From the NCBI GenBank assembly GCA_013214205.1, contig JABSPQ010000184.1:1-33509 (forward strand): DNA of 33,509 bases, written 5' to 3'. Shown one piece after another: positions 16,435 through 24,060 of the stretch (positions are counted from its first letter, which is position 1; each line of letters begins with the position of its first letter). Made by a program: the position numbers and the translations under genes. Source of the stretch: Flavobacteriales bacterium. Its GTDB lineage: Bacteria; Bacteroidota; Bacteroidia; DT-38. Under the pieces are notes generated by a model. That model did no database searches, was not told where the DNA came from, and saw only the letters and a list, made by a program, of their open reading frames with translations.

Positions 16435-16503
16435 TAAGTCTTGAATTTTTTGCTTACTTTTTTTTCAAGAAAAAAAGTAAGTGCCCGTCCGGTACTAGGA
16501 CAA
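16435..16503. repeat. Dispersed hairpin repeat, copy 2
   Basis: This copy has the same order of elements as 5326-5392: TAAGTCTTGAATTTTTTGC, an 11-bp stem CTTACTTTTTT (16453-16463) / AAAAAAGTAAG (16471-16481), then GTGCCCGTCC...AGGACAA. Confidence 0.65.
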
Positions 16504-16518
16504 TAGCAGCTAATTTAT

Positions 16519-16563
16519 CAGGAAAGAGCAGGACAGCAAACCCAAATCAACACACTATTTTTG
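16519..16563 (+). promoter_or_regulatory. Phased CAGGA motif plus -7 box upstream of pfkA
   Basis: CAGGAAAG (16519-16526) and CAGGACAG (16529-16536) are 10 bp apart. GCAGGACA (16528-16535) is followed after exactly 20 nt by TATTTTTG (16556-16563), a perfect TAnnTTTG -7 box. The leader to ATG 16591 is about 20-25 nt. Confidence 0.6.
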
Positions 16564-16590
16564 TTTTATAAATTATTCTGAATAAAGCCC

Positions 16591-17574
16591 ATGAACACCA
16601 ATATAAAAAAAATTGCAGTACTAACATCTGGAGGTGATGCACCCGGAATGAACGCAGGTATTAGAGCCGTTGTTAGAACAGCCATATACGAATGCATGCA
16701 AGTTTATGGTGTATACAGAGGCTACCAAGGACTTATCGAGGGCGACATGGTAGAGCTAAAATCCAAGAGTGTCGGCAACATTATTCAACGTGGTGGCACC
16801 ATCTTAAAAAGCGCCCGAAGTGAGGAATTCAGAACAGAAGAAGGCAGAGCCAAAGCACATGAACATCTTAAAGCAAAAGGTATTGATGCATTGGTGGTAT
16901 TGGGTGGTGACGGTACATTTACTGGCGCCGAAGTTTTCAGCAAAGAATACAACATACCTGTAATCGGTGTTCCGTGCACAATAGACAAAGACCTTTCGGG
17001 AACAGACCACACCATTGGCTACGACACCGCTATGAATACCGTTATAGAAGCTGTAGACAAAATTAGAGATACTGCCATATCGCACAACCGTCTTTTCTTT
17101 ATAGAAGTAATGGGCCGAGATGCTGGTTACCTAGCTCTTAGAAGTGGTATCGGTGTTGGTGCGGAAGCCATATTAATTCCAGAATCCCCTACTTACATCG
17201 ACAGACTTATTGAGAAATTAGAAAAAGGGCGAAGAAGTAATAAATCAAGTGGAATAATTATAGTTGCAGAAGGCAACGAAGAAGGTGGCGCTTACAAAAT
17301 ATCGAAACTTGTAAAAGAGCGTTTCGATCATTACGAAATGAAAGTATCTGTACTTGGTCATATGCAAAGAGGCGGTTCGCCTTCTGCAAACGACAGATTG
17401 CTTGCAAGTCAATTAGGATACAATGCAGTACTAGGATTAAAAGATGGCCTTTCGGGCGTAATGGTTGGTAAAATTCACAAAGACATCAAATTCAGCCCCT
17501 TCAAAGAAGTGATAGACCACGATGCTACCATCAACGAAGCTTTTCTTAAAATGGTAGACGTTTTATCTATCTAG
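16591..17574 (+). CDS. pfkA: ATP-dependent 6-phosphofructokinase
   Basis: The 327-residue protein is the normal length for bacterial PfkA. It phosphorylates fructose 6-phosphate to fructose 1,6-bisphosphate in cytoplasmic glycolysis. Seen motifs are the nucleotide-binding IAVLTSGGDAPGMNAGIRA (residues 8-26), GGDGT at 105-109 (Gly rather than Asp after GGD, as in ATP-dependent enzymes), catalytic TIDKD at 130-134, 'EVMGRDAGYLAL' and 'LGHMQRGGSPSANDR' near the C-terminus. It is flanked by intergenic regions on both sides, and its promoter shares the ACAGGACA architecture with gap. It is not in an operon with gap, as 208 nt separate them. Confidence 0.97.
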   Translation: MNTNIKKIAVLTSGGDAPGMNAGIRAVVRTAIYECMQVYGVYRGYQGLIEGDMVELKSKSVGNIIQRGGTILKSARSEEFRTEEGRAKAHEHLKAKGIDALVVLGGDGTFTGAEVFSKEYNIPVIGVPCTIDKDLSGTDHTIGYDTAMNTVIEAVDKIRDTAISHNRLFFIEVMGRDAGYLALRSGIGVGAEAILIPESPTYIDRLIEKLEKGRRSNKSSGIIIVAEGNEEGGAYKISKLVKERFDHYEMKVSVLGHMQRGGSPSANDRLLASQLGYNAVLGLKDGLSGVMVGKIHKDIKFSPFKEVIDHDATINEAFLKMVDVLSI

Positions 17575-17649
17575 AATTTAAATATTCGCAATTACAAATA
17601 AATACAATCACACCCACACCCCTTTCCAGTAAAGGATTTTGCAATCAAT

Positions 17650-17695
17650 ACAGCACAGAACAGGACAGATAGCCCGTTATAGCGAAGTATATTTG
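17650..17695 (+). promoter_or_regulatory. Phased ACAG motif plus -7 box upstream of gap
   Basis: ACAGCACA (17650-17657) and ACAGGACA (17660-17667) are 10 bp apart. Exactly 20 nt later is TATATTTG (17688-17695), a perfect TAnnTTTG. The gene starts at 17783, giving a leader of about 80 nt. This is the best-formed example of the class. Confidence 0.65.
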
Positions 17696-17782
17696 CATCG
17701 TAATATTTCACCAATCAAACTTTAACCACAACGATTTCTTTCGTTGTTTTCAACAGAGTTAGATTCCAATTTTAAATAGAAT

Positions 17783-18781
17783 ATGAGAAAGATAAATGTA
17801 GCTATTAACGGATTTGGCAGAATTGGACGAGTTGCTCTAAGGTTAATGATGGATCAACCAAACATCCAAGTAGTAGCAATTAACGACCTAACCGATGCAG
17901 CCACTTTAAAGCACCTCTTTAAATACGATAGCGTACATGGAGTATATAAAGGATCGATAGCAGTTAAAGATTCATACCTCCAAATTGAAGATCAAAAAAT
18001 TCAAATTCTTTCAGAACGCGATCCAGAAAACCTCCCTTGGAAAGAACTAGACATCGATTTAGTCATTGAATCAACTGGGATCTTTATTACAAGAGAAGGT
18101 GCTAAAAAACACATTAAGGCAGGTGCCAAAAAGGTGCTAATCTCCGCTCCTGCTAAAGGTGACGGCATTAAAACAATTGTTTTAGGAGTTAATGACGATA
18201 CGTTAAATGGCGACGACATAGTTTCGAATGCATCTTGCACCACAAACTGTATTGCACCAATGATTAAGGTATTGCAAGACAAAATTGGTATTGAGCAAGG
18301 TTATATCACCACCGTTCATGCATACACATCCGATCAAAACATTCAGGATGCACCACACAGTGATTTAAGAAGAGCTAGATCGGGAGCAGTTTCTATTATC
18401 CCCACCACCACAGGTGCAGCAGCAGCAGTTGGTTTGGTACTACCCGAATTAAATGGAAAACTAGACGGTATGGCAATGCGAGTTCCAGTGCCAGATGGTT
18501 CTATTACAGATTGTTCTTTAATACTAAAAGAAGAAGTAACTGCAGATCAAATTAATACTTGGATGAAAGAAGCTTCAGAAACTTCTTTAAAAGGCATTAT
18601 GGAATATACCGACGAACCAATTGTGTCTGCGGACATTGTAGGTAACAAACACAGTTGTATATTCGATTCGCAATTAACCAAAACCCATGGGAAAATGGTT
18701 AAATTAATCGGCTGGTACGACAACGAAGTGGGATATGCATCTCGTTTAGTTGACATGGTTGGTCGGCTATGTGAAAACTAA
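17783..18781 (+). CDS. gap: Type I glyceraldehyde-3-phosphate dehydrogenase
   Basis: The 332-residue protein is a standard GapA-type enzyme. It oxidises glyceraldehyde 3-phosphate to 1,3-bisphosphoglycerate with NAD in glycolysis. The Rossmann motif NGFGRIGRVALR occurs at about 10-21, with D35 (AIND) favouring NAD. The catalytic Cys C152 lies in SNASCTTNCIAP and the paired H179 in TTVHAYT. 'RRARSGAVSIIPTTTGAAAAVG' and the terminal 'WYDNEVGYASRLVDM' complete the signature. The DUF4212 gene follows by 20 nt, so gap is probably the first gene of a three-gene transcript with a symporter. Confidence 0.97.
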   Translation: MRKINVAINGFGRIGRVALRLMMDQPNIQVVAINDLTDAATLKHLFKYDSVHGVYKGSIAVKDSYLQIEDQKIQILSERDPENLPWKELDIDLVIESTGIFITREGAKKHIKAGAKKVLISAPAKGDGIKTIVLGVNDDTLNGDDIVSNASCTTNCIAPMIKVLQDKIGIEQGYITTVHAYTSDQNIQDAPHSDLRRARSGAVSIIPTTTGAAAAVGLVLPELNGKLDGMAMRVPVPDGSITDCSLILKEEVTADQINTWMKEASETSLKGIMEYTDEPIVSADIVGNKHSCIFDSQLTKTHGKMVKLIGWYDNEVGYASRLVDMVGRLCEN

Positions 18782-18801
18782 TACCAACAAGTAAACCGTA
18801 G

Positions 18802-19053
18802 ATGGAAGATAAAAAAAAAGCATATTGGAAAGAAAACCTGCGCTTTTTGGGAATTCTTCTGTCTATCTGGTTCGCTGTATCATTTGGAGCGGGCATTCTA
18901 TTTAAAGACGTCCTCGATCAATTTCATTTCGGTGGTTTCAAATTAGGTTTCTGGTTCGCGCAGCAAGGTTCTATATATGTTTTTGTGATTTTGATTTTTG
19001 TCTACATAAGAGGCATGAACAAACTCGATAAAAAATACGGCTATGACGAATAG
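18802..19053 (+). CDS. DUF4212 small membrane subunit of a sodium:solute symporter
   Basis: The 83-residue protein matches DUF4212: 'YWKENLRFLGILLSIWFAVS', 'FGAGILFKDVLDQF', then 'GFKLGFWFAQQGSIYVFVIL' and a charged tail. It has two membrane helices, with the invariant FWFAQQGS between them. Such proteins are encoded directly before VC_2705-type SSS symporters and are thought to be their small subunit. Here the symporter starts 27 nt downstream with a GTG. It is expected in the inner membrane. Confidence 0.9.
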   Translation: MEDKKKAYWKENLRFLGILLSIWFAVSFGAGILFKDVLDQFHFGGFKLGFWFAQQGSIYVFVILIFVYIRGMNKLDKKYGYDE

Positions 19054-19080
19054 TCTATTTATAACCAAAACAACAAAACT

Positions 19081-20844
19081 GTGAGCGTTCAAGAATGGAG
19101 TTGGATTTTGGTTGGAGTTACCTTCGCATTGTACTTCGGTATTGCAATATGGGCAAGAGCTGGAACAACTAAAGAATTCTACGTTGCTGGTGGAGATGTT
19201 TCTACCGTGGCAAATGCAATGGCCACAGGCGCCGATTGGATGAGTGCTGCATCATTTATTTCGATGGCCGGCATCATCTCCTTTATTGGCTACGACGGCT
19301 CTATGTATTTAATGGGCTGGACAGGTGGTTATGTTTTACTAGCCCTACTCCTAGCCCCTTATCTTCGCAAATTTGGCAAGTTTACCGTGCCCGATTTTAT
19401 TGGCGATAGATATTATTCTAACACAGCTCGAACAGTTGCCATATTTTGTGCCCTAATAATCTCCTTTACCTATGTTGCAGGTCAAATGCGAGGCGTTGGA
19501 ATCGTATTTTCTCAATTTTTACAAGTAGATATTGAAGTAGGTGTAATTATTGGGATGACAGTCGTAATGTTCTTCGCGTTCCTGGGCGGAATGAAAGGCA
19601 TCACCTACACACAAGTTGCTCAATATTGTGTTTTGATTTTTGCATTTATGGTGCCTGCAATCTTCATTTCAATTCAAATGACAGGCAGTCCTATTCCACA
19701 AATTGGCATGGGAAGCAAGCTCGAAAATGGAAAATATTTGCTTCAACATCTAGATGATCTCCACACCAAATTAGGTTTTAAAGAATATACCCAAGGCACA
19801 AAGTCTACATGGGATATGTTTGCCATAACGCTTGCCCTTATGGTTGGCACGGCAGGATTGCCTCATGTAATCGTTCGTTTCTTCACTGTAGAGAAAGTTA
19901 AAGACGCTCGTAAATCAGCAGGGTTGGCACTTTTATTCATTGCGTTTCTATACACTACTGCACCAGCGGTTGCTGTTTTCTCTAGGGTAAATCTGATTGA
20001 AACGGTGCAAGACAATTCGTACTCAGACATTCCTCAATGGTTCAAAAACTGGGAAGACAGAGGTTTGATTGCATGGGCAGATAAAAATGAAGATGGCAAG
20101 ATTCAGTATTCCAATTCAAAAGCTGTAGATGGAAAACCTGATTTTACGAATGAACGGGGCGTAAATGGAGAAAGGTTAGTTTCTAATGCTGTCGATAGTA
20201 AGAATGAATTGTACATAGATCGCGACATTATTGTTTTGGCGAATCCAGAGATTGCCAACTTGCCCAATTGGGTTATTGCATTGGTAGCAGCAGGAGGATT
20301 GGCAGCTGCCTTGTCTACAGCAGCAGGATTACTTTTGGTAATATCCACATCCATTTCGCACGATTTAATTAAGAAGCAACTCAAGCCAAACATCTCCGAC
20401 AAACAAGAATTGATGTATGCAAGAGTCAGCATTTTTGTAGCTGTAATTATTGCTGGACTCTTTGGTATTTATCCACCAGGTTTTGTAGCTGCTGTTGTAG
20501 CTCTGGCGTTTGGCTTGGCGGCAGCGTCCTTCTTCCCTGCTATTGTGTTTGGGATCTTCGACAAAAGAATGAATAAGGAAGGAGCAATTTCTGGAATGGT
20601 AATAGGAATCACCCTCATGTTGTTTTACATGATCCGTTACAAAACAGGCTTAATAGAAATTATGGATCCGTTACCTCAAAGCGAATGGTGGTTTGGTACA
20701 TCACCAGAAGGTTTCGGTACCATCGCTATGACAGTTAACATTGTAGTATCTCTGGTTGTATCCCGTCTCACTCCACCGCCACCACAAGATGTTATAGACA
20801 TTGTAGAAAACATTAGAATTCCGATAGACATTACTACTAAATAA
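19081..20844 (+). CDS. Sodium:solute symporter (SSS family, acetate/organic-acid type)
   Basis: The 587-residue integral membrane protein has about 13 helices. The start is GTG (MSVQEWSWILVGVTFALYF). Family landmarks are 'EFYVAGGDVSTVANAMATGADWMSAASFI' (helix 2; residues 33-61), 'GMKGITYTQVAQYCVLI', 'GTAGLPHVIVRFF' and 'ALSTAAGLLLVISTSISHD'. The DUF4212 pairing points to the VC_2705/ActP-like subgroup, which moves small monocarboxylates. It has an unusual hydrophilic insert (about 320-395) with an EF-hand-like loop D334-K-N-E-D-G-K-I, matching DxNxDGxI. It ends with a Pro-rich C-terminus. It is the third gene after gap. Substrate inferred only. Confidence 0.93.
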   Translation: MSVQEWSWILVGVTFALYFGIAIWARAGTTKEFYVAGGDVSTVANAMATGADWMSAASFISMAGIISFIGYDGSMYLMGWTGGYVLLALLLAPYLRKFGKFTVPDFIGDRYYSNTARTVAIFCALIISFTYVAGQMRGVGIVFSQFLQVDIEVGVIIGMTVVMFFAFLGGMKGITYTQVAQYCVLIFAFMVPAIFISIQMTGSPIPQIGMGSKLENGKYLLQHLDDLHTKLGFKEYTQGTKSTWDMFAITLALMVGTAGLPHVIVRFFTVEKVKDARKSAGLALLFIAFLYTTAPAVAVFSRVNLIETVQDNSYSDIPQWFKNWEDRGLIAWADKNEDGKIQYSNSKAVDGKPDFTNERGVNGERLVSNAVDSKNELYIDRDIIVLANPEIANLPNWVIALVAAGGLAAALSTAAGLLLVISTSISHDLIKKQLKPNISDKQELMYARVSIFVAVIIAGLFGIYPPGFVAAVVALAFGLAAASFFPAIVFGIFDKRMNKEGAISGMVIGITLMLFYMIRYKTGLIEIMDPLPQSEWWFGTSPEGFGTIAMTVNIVVSLVVSRLTPPPPQDVIDIVENIRIPIDITTK

Positions 20845-20874
20845 AACACAATATGTTTGAGATAATAAAACCAT

Positions 20875-20986
20875 TGTCAGTTCGAGTGCCGCTTCTTCAG
20901 CGGTGTATCCAGAACACAATGGCTTTATGCCACAAAAAAATGCTTCTCGATACTATCCGCCTTATGGCGAATCACTCGAAGTGACA
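20875..20986. repeat. 112-bp inverted-repeat intergenic element, copy 2
   Basis: Arms TGTCAGTTCGAGTG (20875-20888) and CACTCGAAGTGACA (20973-20986) match copy 1 at 10286-10398. Internal GTATCCAGAACACAA and CTTCTCGATA are also shared, and the right arm is followed by ATTTTTAATAT. This one also has GCCGCTTCTTCAGCGG, a small inner hairpin. The T-run makes it a possible terminator for the symporter gene. The right end lies 39 nt before the 21026 start codon. Confidence 0.7.
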
Positions 20987-21025
20987 TTTTTAATATAAAA
21001 CAAGCATACCAAACCCAACCAAACT

Positions 21026-23905
21026 ATGCAGAGCTCAATTAAAATAAAATCTCTTTTAGTTTTAGTAACATGCACTTCACTCCTACTAACTAATTGTAGT
21101 ACATCTACAGAACCTAGTACGAGCATCTCCTCCAACACCGAATTAGAAAAAGGATTTCTAAACCCTGCTTCCGAAAACGGTGCATTGTGTTTATGGCCTT
21201 GGATGAATGGCTATGTTGACACAGCCAAACTGGTGTTTGAATTAGAGGAAATGAAAGCCAAAGGAATGCGAGGCGCTTTAATTTGGGATGTTGGCTCACT
21301 AGCCGATCCTGATAAAATAATCCCAACGGGGCCAGCTTTCTTGGGCAAAGAGTCATTAACATATTTTAAAGTTGCCATGGACAAAGGCTCTGATTTAGGA
21401 CTCGATATTGGGTTGTTTATGTCGAGCAGTTGGAACGCTGGAGGCCCGTGGATAGACTCCGCAAATGGATCTATGGAACTAATTACATCTTCTCAAATTA
21501 TAGAAGGAGCTGGAAAGAAAAAGATTATAATTCAAAAACCAGAAACAGAGTTAGGATACGACGACTTCGATAATCCAATTTCGGTTACCAGATACGCTTT
21601 GGTTTCGTCTTTGGCAATTCCGTATTCAGAATCAAAACAAATAGATAATCCTAGCAAAGCCATAATATTAGACCAGTTTACCGCTGAGAATAAAGTAATA
21701 GAATGGGAAGTGCCAGAGGGAAAATGGGAAGTGATTTCATTCTTTATGAGCAGTACTGGTCAAAATTTAAGATGCCCCAGTCCTAATTCCAACGGACTTA
21801 TGATAGACCACCTGAGTGCAATTGCCACCAAACAACATTTTGATAGTGTACTTACCAAATTGGCAACAATTACAACCCCTGAAAATCACCTTAAATTTTT
21901 AATGTTAGACAGCTACGAGGTTTGGACTATGACAGATTGGTCGCCTTTATTAGTGAGCGAATTCAAAGAAAGATATGGCTACGATCCATTGCCATATCTA
22001 CCATTACTAAAAGGGTATAAATCAACTGACACAACTATTGACGAACGATTCCGTGGTGATTATAGCCGATTAGTAAGTGACCTAATGATCGAAAATCACT
22101 TTGCACAATCGGTAACGATAGCCGACCAACACAATATTGAAATGGTAACAGAAGCTGGTCATGGTGGCTACCCTCGAGTTGACCCATTAAAAGCATTAGG
22201 AAACTCACACATTCCTATGGGCGAATTTTGGAACAGAATGCAATTTTGGGTAACCAAAGAAGCGGCAAGTGCTGCTCACATCTATAACAAAAAACTGGTA
22301 GCTTCTGAATCCCTAACAGGATGGAATCATTGGCAACATGGCCCTGCAGATTTTAAACAACTAATAGACAGAGCATTTTGCGAAGGGTTAAACCAGCTTG
22401 TATTTCATGTATTTGAGCACAATCCAGAAATTGCTGGCAAACCAGGATTTGTATATCATGCAGGAGAACATGTTAATGTAAATGCAACTTGGTGGTCGAG
22501 AGCCGAGCCTTTTATGGACTACATAGCTAGGAGTTCTTACCTTTTAAGACAAGGCCTTTTTGTTGGCGACGCATGTCTGTATTATGGCGACCAAGCCCCT
22601 AACCTAGTACCACCCAAAAAGATTGATCCCAATATAAAAGAAACCCATGGAGAAGGCCTATGCTTACATTGTGGAGCACCAAAACCTGTTGACGTTGGCG
22701 ATTTACCCGGCTACGATTACGATTACATGAACGCCGATATCATTACTACCACATTGGGAGTTAAGGATGGTAAATTGGTACTTCCATCAGGAATTGAATA
22801 CAAGGTGATGTTGATTCCGAAGAGAGTTGATATTTCGTTAGACGTAATTAGAAGTCTTGAGAAACTAGTAAACGATGGCGCAATAGTTATTGGAACAAAG
22901 CCTGAAAGAACAACTTCGCTAAAAGACTACCCTGCTTGCGATGATGAGGTGAAAGCCATTGCCGATAAATTATGGGGCGATGCTGATGGCAAAACGATTT
23001 TCTCTAACAATTACGGAAAAGGAAAAGTTTACTGCGGCAAAACGGTTCAGGAGGTGTTAACAGAAATAAATGTGGGAAAAGACTTTTCTGTTACAGGGAT
23101 TGACAATCCTCACGATCATGTTGATTATATCCACAGAAGAACTGAAACAGAAGACATCTATTTTGTCACCAACAGCACGCATCAAGAACAAAACGTAACA
23201 TGTACATTCAGAATTAAGAACAGAGTTCCCGAATTATGGGACGCTGTAACTGGACTAATTCAAAGAGATGTTGCATTCAAAAAAACAAAAAACGGTATCA
23301 GTATAGAGCTTATTCTAGAGCCTCTTTCTTCAAGGTTTGTAATCTTTAGAGATCAATCAACAGGAATAAATGATGCTGATTTGGCGATTGATTTACAATA
23401 TGGTACAACCAAATTAAAGTCTACTGTAATAGACATTACAAAAGATTGGAGAGTAACTTTCGATACAGAAATGGGTGGTCCAGAGTCGTACCAAATGGAA
23501 ATTTTAACCAGTTGGTCGGAAGCTGAAGAGATCAAATATTATTCTGGCGACGCAACATATAGCAAAGTCTTTACAATTGAAACAGGTGCACTTAAAGACG
23601 GAACTAAAGTATCGGTATCCTTTGAAGACATTCAGGAAATTGCGAACGTTACCATAAATGGTAACGATTGTGGAATTGTTTGGGCTCCACCCTATCGATT
23701 AAACATAACCGACTTTGTAAAAGAAGGAGCTAATGAAATAATAGTTCAAGTGGCCAACACATGGAACAACAGAATCGTTGGCGATTTAAGCAATCCTGAC
23801 GAAACGCCATACACCAACACCAATGCAAAGGTTAAATTCAAAGCAGACGGTCCACTCCTACAATCTGGCCTAATAGGCAAAGCAGAAATTCTATTGAGTA
23901 AATAA
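21026..23905 (+). CDS. GH106-like glycoside hydrolase lipoprotein (alpha-L-rhamnosidase-type)
   Basis: The 959-residue protein has a lipoprotein signal: MQSSIKIKSLLVLVTCTSLL, then LTNC and S. The N-terminal catalytic region starts LCLWPWMNGYVDTAKLVFEL and 'KAKGMRGALIWDVG', then 'GLFMSSSWNAGGPWID'. It continues through 'MLDSYEVWTMTDWSP', 'MVTEAGHGGYPRVDPL' and 'VASESLTGWNHWQHG'. The C-terminal ~100 residues form a galactose-binding-like beta-sandwich with 'VANTWNNRIVGDL'. This architecture resembles large GH106-related proteins of Bacteroidota that remove rhamnose or related deoxy sugars. The family is a resemblance call; catalytic residues were not individually verified. It stands alone, is probably envelope-anchored, and could supply substrate to the 3-keto-glycoside locus. 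Confidence 0.75.
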   Translation: MQSSIKIKSLLVLVTCTSLLLTNCSTSTEPSTSISSNTELEKGFLNPASENGALCLWPWMNGYVDTAKLVFELEEMKAKGMRGALIWDVGSLADPDKIIPTGPAFLGKESLTYFKVAMDKGSDLGLDIGLFMSSSWNAGGPWIDSANGSMELITSSQIIEGAGKKKIIIQKPETELGYDDFDNPISVTRYALVSSLAIPYSESKQIDNPSKAIILDQFTAENKVIEWEVPEGKWEVISFFMSSTGQNLRCPSPNSNGLMIDHLSAIATKQHFDSVLTKLATITTPENHLKFLMLDSYEVWTMTDWSPLLVSEFKERYGYDPLPYLPLLKGYKSTDTTIDERFRGDYSRLVSDLMIENHFAQSVTIADQHNIEMVTEAGHGGYPRVDPLKALGNSHIPMGEFWNRMQFWVTKEAASAAHIYNKKLVASESLTGWNHWQHGPADFKQLIDRAFCEGLNQLVFHVFEHNPEIAGKPGFVYHAGEHVNVNATWWSRAEPFMDYIARSSYLLRQGLFVGDACLYYGDQAPNLVPPKKIDPNIKETHGEGLCLHCGAPKPVDVGDLPGYDYDYMNADIITTTLGVKDGKLVLPSGIEYKVMLIPKRVDISLDVIRSLEKLVNDGAIVIGTKPERTTSLKDYPACDDEVKAIADKLWGDADGKTIFSNNYGKGKVYCGKTVQEVLTEINVGKDFSVTGIDNPHDHVDYIHRRTETEDIYFVTNSTHQEQNVTCTFRIKNRVPELWDAVTGLIQRDVAFKKTKNGISIELILEPLSSRFVIFRDQSTGINDADLAIDLQYGTTKLKSTVIDITKDWRVTFDTEMGGPESYQMEILTSWSEAEEIKYYSGDATYSKVFTIETGALKDGTKVSVSFEDIQEIANVTINGNDCGIVWAPPYRLNITDFVKEGANEIIVQVANTWNNRIVGDLSNPDETPYTNTNAKVKFKADGPLLQSGLIGKAEILLSK

Positions 23906-23990
23906 ATGCTTTTGCCACGTCCGTCGGTTCGTGGCACAACCGAATCCAGAATAAAATTCCGATTTCCAATCCATCCCACCCCCTTTCAGA

Positions 23991-24036
23991 ACAGGACACT
24001 ACAGGACAAGACAGATAGATACTTTCAGTAATTTAA
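23991..24036 (+). promoter_or_regulatory. Triple 10-bp-phased ACAG motif plus -7 box upstream of M43 protease
   Basis: ACAGGACA at 23991 and again at 24001, then ACAGATAG at 24011, are three units at exact 10-bp phase. Twenty nt after the second unit is TAATTTAA (24029-24036), a partial TAnnTTTG. The gene starts at 24061. Confidence 0.55.
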
Positions 24037-24060
24037 AGCATCTTAACATAAAATAACATC

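Larger units (their letters stand above)
16175..16590. other. 416-nt intergenic region with hairpins
   Basis: No gene was seen. It contains a two-part hairpin (ACCCGC 16256-16261 with GCGGGT 16284-16289, inner CGAAC/GTTCG 16263-16277), the second CTTACTTTTT hairpin repeat (16435-16503), and the phased promoter motif for pfkA. Confidence 0.6.
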
